NCBI GenBank assembly: GCA_946478765.1
Contig: CAMLDH010000258.1
Span: forward strand, 1 to 5,831
Length of the DNA stretch: 5,831 nt
Origin: an uncultured Oxalobacteraceae bacterium
Lineage (GTDB): Bacteria > Pseudomonadota > Gammaproteobacteria > Burkholderiales > Burkholderiaceae
Direction: 5' to 3'
Part shown: positions 1 through 5,831 of the stretch, one piece after another
Layout: every line of letters begins with the position of its first letter
How positions within the stretch are numbered: position 1 is the first letter of the stretch
The notes under the pieces: model-generated
What the model saw: only the letters and a program-made list of their open reading frames with translations
Told to the model about the DNA's origin: nothing
The model's database searches: none
Program-made: the position numbers and the translations under genes

Positions 1-396
1 TCCAGTGCCGTGTTCTATGCCGGCTACCAATTGGTGATCAAGGATGCGCGTAGCCAGTATTCCACCGCGCGCCTGATGGCATGGAGCACCAGCGTCACCG
101 CATTGGCCTTGCTGCCGTTCGCACTCATTTCTTCCGGAGCGTTCTGGCCTGCATCGGCGGCGGGCTGGCTGCCGCTGCTGGCATTGGCGCTGGTCGCGCA
201 AATCGGCGGGCAAACGGTGATCGCCTATGCGTCCGCCCATTTGCCGGCGTCTTTATCGTCGGTCAGCCTGTTGATCCAGCCGCTGACCGCAACGATTGCG
301 GCATGGATACTGTTTCACGAGGCGATCGGGCCGCTGCAGATGGCCGGCGGCGCGTTGCTGTTATGGGGTATTTATTTATCGAAGCGGGGGAGTTAG
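1..396 (+). CDS. EamA/DMT-family transporter, C-terminal part (5' end outside window)
   Basis: The frame is open from base 1 and ends at TAG 394-396, giving about 131 residues, so the start lies to the left of the window. The protein is strongly hydrophobic, with about four predicted membrane helices: around LMAWSTSVTALALLPFALIS, LLALALVAQIGGQTVIAYAS, LSSVSLLIQPLTATIAAWIL and LQMAGGALLLWGIYLS. The pattern of a helix pair, then a proline-containing helix (LIQPLTATIAAW), then an F/HE segment (LFHEAIGPLQMAGGALLLWGIYL), then a terminal helix and a short basic tail (SKRGS) is typical of the second EamA repeat in drug/metabolite transporter superfamily proteins. These are inner-membrane exporters or permeases of small metabolites; the substrate cannot be read from this half. 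The pabB-pabC gene starts about 40-60 bases downstream on the same strand, so co-transcription is possible. Family assignment is good; function within the family is unknown. Confidence 0.85.
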   Translation, partial: SSAVFYAGYQLVIKDARSQYSTARLMAWSTSVTALALLPFALISSGAFWPASAAGWLPLLALALVAQIGGQTVIAYASAHLPASLSSVSLLIQPLTATIAAWILFHEAIGPLQMAGGALLLWGIYLSKRGS

Positions 397-456
397 CATT
401 GAGCCTATTGATCCTATCGAGCGCCACATCCGGCCCGCGTGATTTCCGCAATTCTT

Positions 457-2349
457 ATGCCTGATCCTGTCTCCCCATTTACGGCCAAAACCGATTGCTT
501 CGCACTGCTCGACGACCGCGACGCCAACCCGGTCAATCCGCAGTCGCGGCTATACACCGGCCACGTCGGCACGCTCTATTGTCGGCATGCCGCGGAATTG
601 CCTGCGATGCTGGAGCAGATGCAACGGGCATTGCTGCAAGGACGGCACGCGGTCGGTTTATTCAGCTATGAGCTGGGCGCCGAACTGCAGCGTATCCTGC
701 CGCGCGAAAACAATCCGGCATTGACCCAGATCTTGCTGTTCGAACGCTGCGACCGGCTGGCGGCAGAGCAGGTCACGTCGTGGCTCGACGAGCGTGAACA
801 GGCGGCGCAGCGTGCCGGCGGCAATGCGAGCCGGCGCGACGCCGGCATTGCGCGTGTGCACAGCAGTGTGACTGAAGCGGAATTCACCGAGGCAATCGAC
901 CGCATCCACGCGTATATCGAGGCGGGCGATACCTACCAGATCAACTACACCTACCGGGTACGCTTCGATGCGTTCGGCACGCTCTACGCGCTCTATCGCC
1001 GCTTGCGCGCGCGCCAGCCGGTGCCGTACGGCGCGCTGGTCGCGTTGCCGGATGGACGCGCGCTGCTGTCGATGTCGCCGGAACTATTCGTGCGGCATGC
1101 GCAAGGCGAACTCGTGACGCGCCCGATGAAGGGCACGGCCGCCGCCAGCGGCGACGCGCAGCAGGATGCGGCGCGCGCTGCGGCGCTGGCAGCCGACCCG
1201 AAAAATCGCGCGGAAAATCTGATGATCGTCGATCTGTTGCGCAACGATCTCGGCCGCGTCGCGCAATTCGGCAGCGTCAAGGTGCCGCAGCTGTTCGACG
1301 TCCAACGCTACAGCAGCGTGCTGCAGATGACGTCGACGGTACAGGCGCGTTTGCGGGACGATGTCAGCCTGGCGGATATGTTCGCGGCGCTATATCCGTG
1401 CGGCTCGATTACCGGCGCACCCAAGCGCCGCACCATGCAAATCATTCGCGAATTGGAACCCGATGCGCGCGGTTTCTACACCGGGGCGATCGGCTGGCTC
1501 GATGCGCCTGCGGCAGAACAACGCATCGGCGATTTTTGCCTGTCGGTGCCGATCCGCACGCTGGTGCTGGAAGCGCCGGGAGACGACGGCGTGCGAGCCG
1601 GCGAAATGGGCGTCGGCGCCGGCATTGTGCACGACAGCGACGCGGCGGACGAGTATGCGGAATGCCGTCTCAAGGCGCGTTTTCTGACCGGCTTGAGCAA
1701 CGACTTCGCGTTGTTTGAAACCATGCATGCCACGCGCCAGGACGGATGCCGCCATCTGGAACGGCATCTGCAGCGGCTGCATGCATCGGCAATGTATTTC
1801 GGCTTCGTTTATGCAGAAGAAAATATTCTGCGGACGGTGCAAACGACCTGCGCTGCGCTACCGCCGGATGGCGCACATCGGCTACGGCTTGCATTGAATC
1901 AGGCCGGCGTTTGCACGGTGCAAACCGCACCGCTGCATGTGTTGTCTACACCGGTGCGCGTACTTCTGGCAACGCAACCGACCGAGGCCGGCGACCTGTT
2001 TTTGCGCCACAAGAGCACGGTGCGCGACCGCTACGATGCAGCCTGGCGCGCAGCGGAAGCGCCGGGGGCATTCGACATGCTGTTTTTCAATACGGACGGC
2101 GAGTTGACGGAAGGCGCGCGCAGCAATGTGTTTGTCAAACTGGCCGGGCGCTGGACGACACCGCCGCTGGCGTGCGGCTTGCTGCCGGGCGTGATGCGCG
2201 CGGTATTGCTGGCCGACCCGGCGTGGAACGCTACCGAGCGGCGACTGACATTGGACGATCTGCGCGCCGCGCAAGAGATCGTGATTTGTAATGCGCTGCG
2301 CGGCGTGTTGCCGGCTATTGTGGCCTGGGACCATGATGGTAGTATTTGA
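457..2349 (+). CDS. pabB: Fused aminodeoxychorismate synthase component I / 4-amino-4-deoxychorismate lyase (PabB-PabC)
   Basis: This two-domain enzyme of p-aminobenzoate (folate) synthesis is 630 residues long from ATG 457. An in-frame GTG at 439 would add six residues. Neither start has a clear Shine-Dalgarno; I prefer the ATG because the extra residues look unconserved. Residues about 1-410 form the chorismate-binding synthase domain: GDTYQIN (157-163), PMKGT with Lys225, ENLMIVDLLRNDLGRV (253-268), GSITGAPK (316-323) and GIVHDSD (389-395). The lysine in P(I/M)KGT is the residue that marks PabB, where it is the catalytic nucleophile; anthranilate synthase TrpE has alanine there. From about 416 the lyase domain follows (DFALFETMHAT). 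It is a fold-type IV PLP enzyme, with HKST giving the expected PLP lysine Lys519, then LTEGARSNVF (550-559) and CGLLPG (573-578). PabB makes aminodeoxychorismate with ammonia from PabA, and PabC releases pyruvate to give p-aminobenzoate. No glutaminase domain is fused here, so PabA must be encoded elsewhere. Both active sites look intact and the protein is cytoplasmic. Confidence 0.95.
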   Translation: MPDPVSPFTAKTDCFALLDDRDANPVNPQSRLYTGHVGTLYCRHAAELPAMLEQMQRALLQGRHAVGLFSYELGAELQRILPRENNPALTQILLFERCDRLAAEQVTSWLDEREQAAQRAGGNASRRDAGIARVHSSVTEAEFTEAIDRIHAYIEAGDTYQINYTYRVRFDAFGTLYALYRRLRARQPVPYGALVALPDGRALLSMSPELFVRHAQGELVTRPMKGTAAASGDAQQDAARAAALAADPKNRAENLMIVDLLRNDLGRVAQFGSVKVPQLFDVQRYSSVLQMTSTVQARLRDDVSLADMFAALYPCGSITGAPKRRTMQIIRELEPDARGFYTGAIGWLDAPAAEQRIGDFCLSVPIRTLVLEAPGDDGVRAGEMGVGAGIVHDSDAADEYAECRLKARFLTGLSNDFALFETMHATRQDGCRHLERHLQRLHASAMYFGFVYAEENILRTVQTTCAALPPDGAHRLRLALNQAGVCTVQTAPLHVLSTPVRVLLATQPTEAGDLFLRHKSTVRDRYDAAWRAAEAPGAFDMLFFNTDGELTEGARSNVFVKLAGRWTTPPLACGLLPGVMRAVLLADPAWNATERRLTLDDLRAAQEIVICNALRGVLPAIVAWDHDGSI

Positions 2350-2391
2350 CGCTTTAGCCGCACGGCGCCAGCACACCGGAATCAGGTACAA

Positions 2392-2493
2392 ATGGATAAC
2401 CAATTCTTCGAAAAGCCGATTCTCAATTCGCCTTACGCGTATCCTTCCCGACATTGGGAACTGGATGACAGTGGAGACCGTGGCACGTTGTAA
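2392..2493 (+). pseudogene. N-terminal remnant of a large restriction-endonuclease/helicase-type gene
   Basis: A 33-codon frame begins at ATG 2392 and ends at TAA 2491-2493. Its peptide contains FFEKPILNSPY, a few residues later RHWELDDSG, and then a short run (DRGTL) before the stop. From memory this matches the extreme N-terminus of large type III-like restriction/DEAD-box helicase proteins (the group annotated as BPTD_3080 family restriction endonuclease), which begin close to 'NPFFERPILNSPYEYPARHWELD..GQPT'. The likeness ends at the glycine codon 2473-2475, so the break is probably near 2476; the helicase and nuclease parts, many hundreds of residues, are absent. Only a weak AGGT (2384-2387) precedes the ATG. 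It starts 43 bases after pabB-pabC and ends 53 bases before dinD. I treat it as a deletion remnant. A short expressed peptide is possible but less likely. No database search was possible. Confidence 0.6.
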
Positions 2494-2534
2494 CGGTTTG
2501 AATCCGACACTCTCACCCATCATCAATGTAAAGC

Positions 2535-2539
2535 AGGAG
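2535..2539 (+). promoter_or_regulatory. Ribosome-binding site of dinD
   Basis: AGGAG lies seven bases before ATG 2547, a good Shine-Dalgarno match and spacing. It fixes the dinD start and is the clearest ribosome-binding site on the + strand of this window. It suggests that dinD keeps its own translation signals although the upstream reading frame is truncated. Confidence 0.75.
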
Positions 2540-2546
2540 TAGAAGC

Positions 2547-3389
2547 ATGAAAACCGACCTGATCCAAACACTGACCGCCACCTTCGAGGCGCATGCGCAG
2601 CAAACAGACGGCGGGATCGAATTTTGGTTGGCCCGTGATCTGCAGCATCTACTCGGCTACACGAAATGGGACAACTTCCTGAATGTCGTTTCCAAGGCAA
2701 AAACCGCCTGTGAAGTTTCTGAGCATCAGGTGACAGACCATTTTGCCGACGTCGGGAAAATGGTCGATCTGGGCTCTGGCAGTCAGCGCCAGGTGGATGA
2801 CATCATGCTCACCCGCTACGCCTGTTACCTGATTGCTCAAAACGGCGACTCCAAGAAACCTGAAATCGCCTTTTCCCAAACCTACTTTGCGAGCCAGACT
2901 CGTCGCGCGGAATTGATCGAGCAGCGCCTGCTGGAGGCAGAACGCCTATCGGCCAGAAAGAAACTCACCGAGACGGAAAAGGAATTGTCCGACGTTATCT
3001 ATGAACATACCGGCGGCAATCAAAACTTCGCCATCATCCGTAGCAAGGGGGATCAAGCTCTCTTCGGCAAAACCACACAAGCCATGAAATCCCAATGGAA
3101 AGTACCGGATAGCCGCCCCCTTGCCGACTTCGCGCCCACCATTATCCTGAAGGCAAAGGATTTTGCCACCGAGATCACCATCTTCAACGCCCGCGAGCAC
3201 AAACTTGCGAGTGAAACGGCCATCTCCAGCGAACACATCACCAACAACGAAGCCGTCCGCAAGACCCTGATCGAACGCGGCATTCGCCCCGAGAGTCTGC
3301 CAGCCGCAGAAGACATCAAAAAAGTCGAACGTCGCCTTGCTTCCGATGAGAAGAGGGCCTTGAAAAATCCCGACGCGCTCGACTCCTGA
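2547..3389 (+). CDS. dinD: DNA damage-inducible protein D (DinD homologue)
   Basis: The 280-residue product is close to the length of E. coli DinD (about 274). The N-terminal third is a BRO-N-like domain: FWLARDLQHLLGYTKWDNF (26-44), followed by a conserved region with MLTRYACYLIAQNGDSKKP (87-105) and IAFSQTYFASQTRRAELIEQ (107-126). A charged helical segment follows (about 122-150), then the DinD-type C-terminal region with GGNQNFAIIRSKGDQALFG (156-174). E. coli DinD is SOS-induced and is reported to bind RecA and limit strand exchange; in other genomes dinD homologues often sit in accessory or restriction-modification loci. No catalytic motif is evident, and I see no signal peptide or membrane segment. 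The start is set by AGGAG at 2535-2539. No canonical LexA box (CTGT-N8-ACAG) is visible in 2350-2546, so damage control may be absent or lie elsewhere. The frame is intact. Base composition is less GC-rich than pabB-pabC or the kinase, consistent with acquisition together with the adjacent restriction-type remnant. Confidence 0.9.
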   Translation: MKTDLIQTLTATFEAHAQQTDGGIEFWLARDLQHLLGYTKWDNFLNVVSKAKTACEVSEHQVTDHFADVGKMVDLGSGSQRQVDDIMLTRYACYLIAQNGDSKKPEIAFSQTYFASQTRRAELIEQRLLEAERLSARKKLTETEKELSDVIYEHTGGNQNFAIIRSKGDQALFGKTTQAMKSQWKVPDSRPLADFAPTIILKAKDFATEITIFNAREHKLASETAISSEHITNNEAVRKTLIERGIRPESLPAAEDIKKVERRLASDEKRALKNPDALDS

Positions 3390-3418
3390 AAACCACCCCA
3401 AGACATCATGACTACCAC

Positions 3419-3661
3419 ATGCAAGCACCTGACGTTGATGCTATCGGGAAAGCAGTTGAATCTTTGCGTCGCCAAACCCGAAATAAAACGCTGTCTTTGC
3501 CGCCTGGGAAAACTTGGGGGAACGTTTCTGCAAATGTATTTAGCGTGGTAAATGGTAAGCGTATCTTGTTCGAGAATGACAATTCGCTTTTCCAACAGCT
3601 ACGGAATGGGAATCCGTCAGTAAAGCTCATTCGCAATGAGATCGCAATGAGATCGCAATGA
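3419..3661 (+). CDS. Small hypothetical protein, truncated by a tandem-repeat expansion
   Basis: An 80-residue frame runs from ATG 3419 to TGA 3659-3661, 29 bases after dinD on the same strand. I do not recognise it. The peptide is soluble-looking and mixed in charge (for example LPPGKTWGNVSANVFSVVNG and LFENDNSLFQQLRNGNPSV), without a signal peptide or membrane helix. There is no clear ribosome-binding site, and the frame stays open upstream into the 3' end of dinD, so the true start may be missing. The stop falls inside the third copy of a perfect 11-bp repeat. If three repeat units (33 bp) are removed, the frame reads through to TGA 3758-3760 and gives 102 residues. The present form is therefore probably a truncated version of a longer protein. 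Codon choice looks gene-like but less GC-rich than in the flanking genes. It could also be a decayed fragment that is not expressed. Confidence 0.4.
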   Translation: MQAPDVDAIGKAVESLRRQTRNKTLSLPPGKTWGNVSANVFSVVNGKRILFENDNSLFQQLRNGNPSVKLIRNEIAMRSQ

Positions 3662-3684
3662 GATCGCAATGAGATCGCAATGAG
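3631..3684 (+). repeat. Perfect 11-bp tandem repeat, 4.9 copies
   Basis: The unit TCGCAATGAGA occurs four times without mismatch (3631-3641, 3642-3652, 3653-3663, 3664-3674), followed by the first ten bases of a fifth copy (3675-3684). The unit length is not a multiple of three, so each added or lost copy changes the reading frame. Because the copies are identical, the expansion is probably recent and produced by replication slippage. In the present copy number it places TGA 3659-3661 in the frame of the small ORF from 3419. With one full copy plus the partial copy that frame stays open to 3760; with zero, two or more full copies it stops early. There are no spacers, so this is not a CRISPR array. 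Confidence 0.95.
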
Positions 3685-3760
3685 TATGGACTCAGATGAA
3701 ATTCATGAAGATGCGCATCGGTTCATCGGCAAGGTAATTGCGCTGACTGGTAATAACTGA
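3680..3760 (+). pseudogene. In-frame C-terminal tail of the repeat-interrupted small ORF
   Basis: Beyond the repeat, the same frame as the ORF from 3419 is open from ATG 3680 to TGA 3758-3760, giving 26 codons. The peptide is acidic and then hydrophobic (MDSDEIHEDAHRF, then IGKVIALTGNN). It keeps the frame because the extra DNA relative to a one-copy state is 33 bp. I read it as the disconnected C-terminus of the preceding small protein, cut off by the stop inside the repeat. Separate translation from ATG 3680 or 3686 cannot be excluded, but no ribosome-binding site is clear. Confidence 0.35.
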
Positions 3761-3933
3761 CTTGGTTCAGGGCCGTAGAGTCCAGCATGAGGGCAATTCT
3801 TGGCATGCAAGTTTTTAGCGTTGCACTACAAAGAATGCTTCAGTCAAAATCGATATGATTGCTGCGATTGACGCTTCTTCAGAAAGTTGCAATAGTTAAC
3901 TTGCGAAGGGGGAGGGCAATTGGCAGTGCGGTA
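3761..3933. other. Non-coding stretch between the accessory ORF and the kinase stop
   Basis: I see no convincing gene in these 173 bases. There is a modest imperfect inverted repeat: arms 3843-3852 and 3865-3872, eight pairs with a two-base bulge and a 12-base loop, without a T-run on either strand. A near-palindromic AGTTAACT lies at about 3894-3901. There is also a 10-bp direct repeat, GAGGGCAATT, at 3789-3798 and 3912-3921. None is a typical intrinsic terminator, although transcripts from both sides converge here. Confidence 0.4.
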
Positions 3934-5226
3934 CTACGCTCGCAACGTCACTCTGAAACAACTTCCTCGCTCGCGCGGCAGACAAATCACCTCGCCGCCA
4001 TGCCTGCGCGCAATCTGCCTGACTAAGCTCAATCCCAAACCGACGCCGCCATCGCGTTCGCGTGCGCCCGGCAGCCGGTAAAACGGCGCGAAGATATTTT
4101 CCCGCTCTTGCGGCGGTATGCCGTTGCCGCCATCGCACACGTCCAGTTGCACGGTGCCGGCTGCGGTGTCGCCTGAAGCCGCGCCGAGCACGACATCGAT
4201 CGCAGTGCCGTCGCCATGGCGCTTCGCATTTTCAAGCAGGTTGCGCACCATCCGGCGCAATAACTTCGGATCACCCCGCAGATTGACCGTGTGCGCTGCA
4301 AACTGCGCATCGACCTTGGCACATTCTTCCGCCACCAGCGCCGTAAAATCGATCGCTTCGGAGACCGGCGCCGCATCGGCCGCCGCATCGAGCCGGCTGG
4401 CCAGCAAAATCTCGTCGATCAGTTGATCCAGTTCGCCGATATTGCGCGTCAATTCGACATGCATATCGGATTGCGGCGAGGCGGGCATCAATTCCACCGC
4501 CATGCGGATGCGCGCCAATGGCGAACGTAATTCATGCGATGCATTCGCCAGCAGATTTTTTTGCGCGGTGATCAGCGTCTCGATGCGCGCGGCGGAGCGG
4601 TTGAAACTTTCGGCCAGGCGCGCCACCTCGTCATTTCCTTCCACCGCTACGCGAATGGATAGTTGTCCCGCACCCAATGCATCGACGCTGGTCTGCAGGC
4701 GTTCCAGCCGCCGCGTCAGGCGGCGCACGATCGGAAAGGCGCCGATGCCGACCGCCAGCGCGATGATGGCCAACGCGGCGATCAAGCCGATCGGCGGCCG
4801 GTGCGGCGGGCGGATGCGCTGTCCCACCAGCCAGCGGCCATCCGGCAGCTTCAACGCGAATACCGGCGGATGCCCGCCCAGCCAGCCGTTACTGGTTTGT
4901 GCCGAGTCGGGCGGCGGCAGGGGGCGTCCCACGGACGCAATCTTGTCGCCGTTCGGTGCATGCAGCGCCAGGTCGGCGTGCATGCGCGGGTGCCAGTGCG
5001 ATAAGGCCGCTTGCTGCGCTTCGCGCGATGCGGTAGCCGGCGGCAAGCTCTCGGCGGCAAATTCGGCAAACGTTTCCAGGTGCTGGCCCACCTGCGCCGG
5101 ATCCGGATTCAGTCGCCATGCTGCGGCAAACAGAATCGCAACGATCGCGAGGCTGACCAGCACCGCCAGATAGATGCGGATATACAGCCGCTGCGACCAG
5201 CTCGATCGCGTAAAAAATTCAAACAT
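3934..5226 (-). CDS. Two-component sensor histidine kinase (HAMP, HisKA, HATPase_c)
   Basis: This 430-residue inner-membrane sensor kinase has the classical layout. A first membrane helix lies at about 17-38, then a short periplasmic sensor region (about 39-144), a second helix at about 146-167 and a HAMP linker at about 165-217. The dimerisation/phosphoacceptor motif ASHELRSPLARIR follows, with His231. The ATP-binding domain has the N box RNLLENAKRH (Asn333), the G1 box CDGGNGI (Asp365), an F box around IFAPFYRL (379-384) and the G2 box GVGLGLSL (394-401). All catalytic elements look intact. The HELRSPLARIR sequence and overall order resemble the CpxA/RstB-like class that works with OmpR-type regulators, but the sensor region is not recognisable and the stimulus is unknown. 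The start codon overlaps the regulator stop by eight bases (ATGTTTGA, 5219-5226), which implies translational coupling. The kinase presumably phosphorylates that regulator. It converges on the accessory stretch and ends at TAG (complement of 3934-3936). Confidence 0.95.
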   Translation of the reverse strand: MFEFFTRSSWSQRLYIRIYLAVLVSLAIVAILFAAAWRLNPDPAQVGQHLETFAEFAAESLPPATASREAQQAALSHWHPRMHADLALHAPNGDKIASVGRPLPPPDSAQTSNGWLGGHPPVFALKLPDGRWLVGQRIRPPHRPPIGLIAALAIIALAVGIGAFPIVRRLTRRLERLQTSVDALGAGQLSIRVAVEGNDEVARLAESFNRSAARIETLITAQKNLLANASHELRSPLARIRMAVELMPASPQSDMHVELTRNIGELDQLIDEILLASRLDAAADAAPVSEAIDFTALVAEECAKVDAQFAAHTVNLRGDPKLLRRMVRNLLENAKRHGDGTAIDVVLGAASGDTAAGTVQLDVCDGGNGIPPQERENIFAPFYRLPGARERDGGVGLGLSLVRQIARRHGGEVICLPRERGSCFRVTLRA

Positions 5227-5831
5227 CCTGCGCCTTCGCGAACACGTAACCGGCGCCGCGCACGGTGATGATCCGCTTGGGATGCTTCGGGTCGTCTTCG
5301 ATGGCCGCGCGCAGGCGGCCGATGTGCACGTCGATCGAGCGGTCGAAGGCTTCCAGTGGTTCGCCCTTGAGTGTATCCATCAATTGTTCGCGTGACAGTA
5401 CCCGGCCGGCACGTTCGGCCATCACGACCAGCAAATCGAATTGATACGCGGTCACCGCGCGTTCCTGTCCGTCCAGCCGCAATGCGCGCGCATCGAGGTC
5501 GATTTCCAGGCGGCCGAAGCGCAGCACGCGCGGTGCCGCCATCGCTTGGCCCTGCTGCCGCCGCAATACCGCACGCAAGCGTGCCAGCAACTCGCGCGGC
5601 TCGAATGGTTTGGGTACATAGTCGTCAGCGCCCAGCTCCAACCCCACCACGCGATCCATCGGATCGCCCTTGGCGGTCAGCATCACGATTGGAGTGGCGC
5701 CGATCGGCGGCGCTTGCGCGCGAATTTGCCGGCATACCTGCAGGCCATCGGCATCCGGCAGCATCAGGTCGAGCAGAATCAGTGCAAACGGATGCGCCGG
5801 CGCGGCAAGCTGCAACTGCGCGAGACCATCG
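5219..5831 (-). CDS. OmpR-family response regulator (5' end outside window)
   Basis: The frame is open to the right edge. Roughly the first 30 residues, including the usual acidic pair of the receiver domain, are missing; the TTG at 5815 is not a true start. The receiver domain shows the phosphoacceptor Asp in LILLDLMLP (codon 5768-5770), the conserved Thr in MLTAKG, and the conserved Lys in DDYVPKPFEPREL (codon 5609-5611). The C-terminal winged-helix DNA-binding domain is typical of OmpR/PhoB proteins: FGRLEIDLDARAL, TAYQFDLLVVMAERAGRVLS, AFDRSIDVHIGRLR and TVRGAGYVF. It is a transcription factor activated by phosphorylation from the kinase encoded immediately downstream; the two genes overlap by eight bases in the usual regulator-then-kinase order. 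The target genes cannot be told, and the promoter lies beyond the window. CpxR/RstA-like membership is possible but not provable from this part. Confidence 0.95.
   Translation of the reverse strand, partial: DGLAQLQLAAPAHPFALILLDLMLPDADGLQVCRQIRAQAPPIGATPIVMLTAKGDPMDRVVGLELGADDYVPKPFEPRELLARLRAVLRRQQGQAMAAPRVLRFGRLEIDLDARALRLDGQERAVTAYQFDLLVVMAERAGRVLSREQLMDTLKGEPLEAFDRSIDVHIGRLRAAIEDDPKHPKRIITVRGAGYVFAKAQDV
5233..5237 (-). promoter_or_regulatory. Ribosome-binding site of the histidine kinase, inside the regulator gene
   Basis: On the minus strand GAAGG lies six bases before the ATG at 5226-5224, within the last codons of the response regulator. Together with the eight-base overlap it supports this start and coupled translation of the pair. 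Confidence 0.55.

Larger units (their letters stand above)
2350..3933. other. Probable accessory island between two convergent core units
   Basis: This stretch lies between the stop of pabB-pabC (+ strand) and the stop of the histidine kinase gene (- strand). By eye it is clearly richer in A/T than either flank. It contains a truncated restriction-type gene start, an intact dinD homologue, a repeat-interrupted small ORF and non-coding sequence. Insertion between convergent genes breaks neither gene nor promoter, so such sites often tolerate acquired DNA. I see no integrase, transposase, tRNA end or clear flanking direct repeat, so the way it arrived is unknown and the edges given are simply the neighbouring stop codons. 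Horizontal origin is an inference. Confidence 0.45.

Noticed and set aside
439..456. GTG 439 as the start of the PabB-PabC gene
   Set aside because: It adds only six residues, lacks a Shine-Dalgarno, and an ATG follows at 457; it remains possible but is not preferred.
2291..2542. 83-codon + strand ORF across the end of pabB-pabC and the gap before dinD
   Set aside because: Its first part overlaps the conserved end of the lyase domain in another frame and its second part overlaps the restriction-type remnant in another frame; the peptide shows no recognisable family.
1882..2700. 272-codon - strand ORF
   Set aside because: It is antisense to the end of pabB-pabC and the start of dinD. The peptide is rich in Arg, Cys and His, as expected of antisense readings of GC-rich genes, and has no domain pattern.
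3631..3684. Possible CRISPR array or replication-origin iterons
   Set aside because: The 11-bp units abut without spacers, and no replication initiator or cas gene is nearby; slippage within an ORF explains them better.
3843..3872. Imperfect inverted repeat as a terminator between convergent genes
   Set aside because: The stem has a bulge and a long loop and no T-run follows on either strand.
3789..3925. GAGGGCAATT direct repeat (3789-3798 and 3912-3921) as possible attachment or target-site duplication
   Set aside because: Only ten bases match, both copies lie at the same side of the accessory stretch, and no recombinase is present; chance is plausible.
4442..5173. 243-codon + strand ORF opposite the histidine kinase
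   Set aside because: It is antisense to a clearly conserved kinase; its composition (many Ala, Arg, Cys, Ser) is that of a shadow frame.

Overview
The window looks like a chromosomal segment of a betaproteobacterium, most likely Burkholderiales and possibly Oxalobacteraceae-like. This is an inference from the GC-rich coding style of the flanking genes, the PabB-PabC fusion, and an OmpR-type two-component pair with overlapping genes. No rRNA or other taxonomic marker is present.

Left part (1-2349, + strand): the 3' end of an EamA/DMT-type membrane transporter gene. After a short gap comes a complete fused gene for aminodeoxychorismate synthase component I plus 4-amino-4-deoxychorismate lyase (PabB-PabC). 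This enzyme makes p-aminobenzoate for folate. The glutaminase partner PabA is not in the window.

Middle part (2350-3933): an accessory stretch, visibly less GC-rich than its flanks, lying between two convergent core units. It holds (i) a 33-codon fragment that reads like the conserved N-terminus of a large restriction/helicase-type endonuclease and then stops; (ii) an intact dinD homologue with a good ribosome-binding site but no recognisable LexA box; (iii) an unrecognised small ORF cut short by a perfect 11-bp tandem repeat (4.9 copies), with its in-frame tail still present downstream; and (iv) about 170 bases with no clear gene. I read it as a remnant of a restriction/defence-type island in which dinD survived.

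Right part (3934-5831, - strand): a two-component system. The OmpR-family response regulator gene runs off the right edge, so its 5' end is missing. Its stop overlaps the start of a complete sensor histidine kinase by 8 bases, so the two are very likely co-transcribed and translationally coupled, from a promoter beyond the window.

I see no tRNA, rRNA, CRISPR array, complete insertion sequence or convincing intrinsic terminator. The less ordinary content is the middle stretch: the restriction-gene remnant beside dinD, and the repeat-interrupted small ORF.
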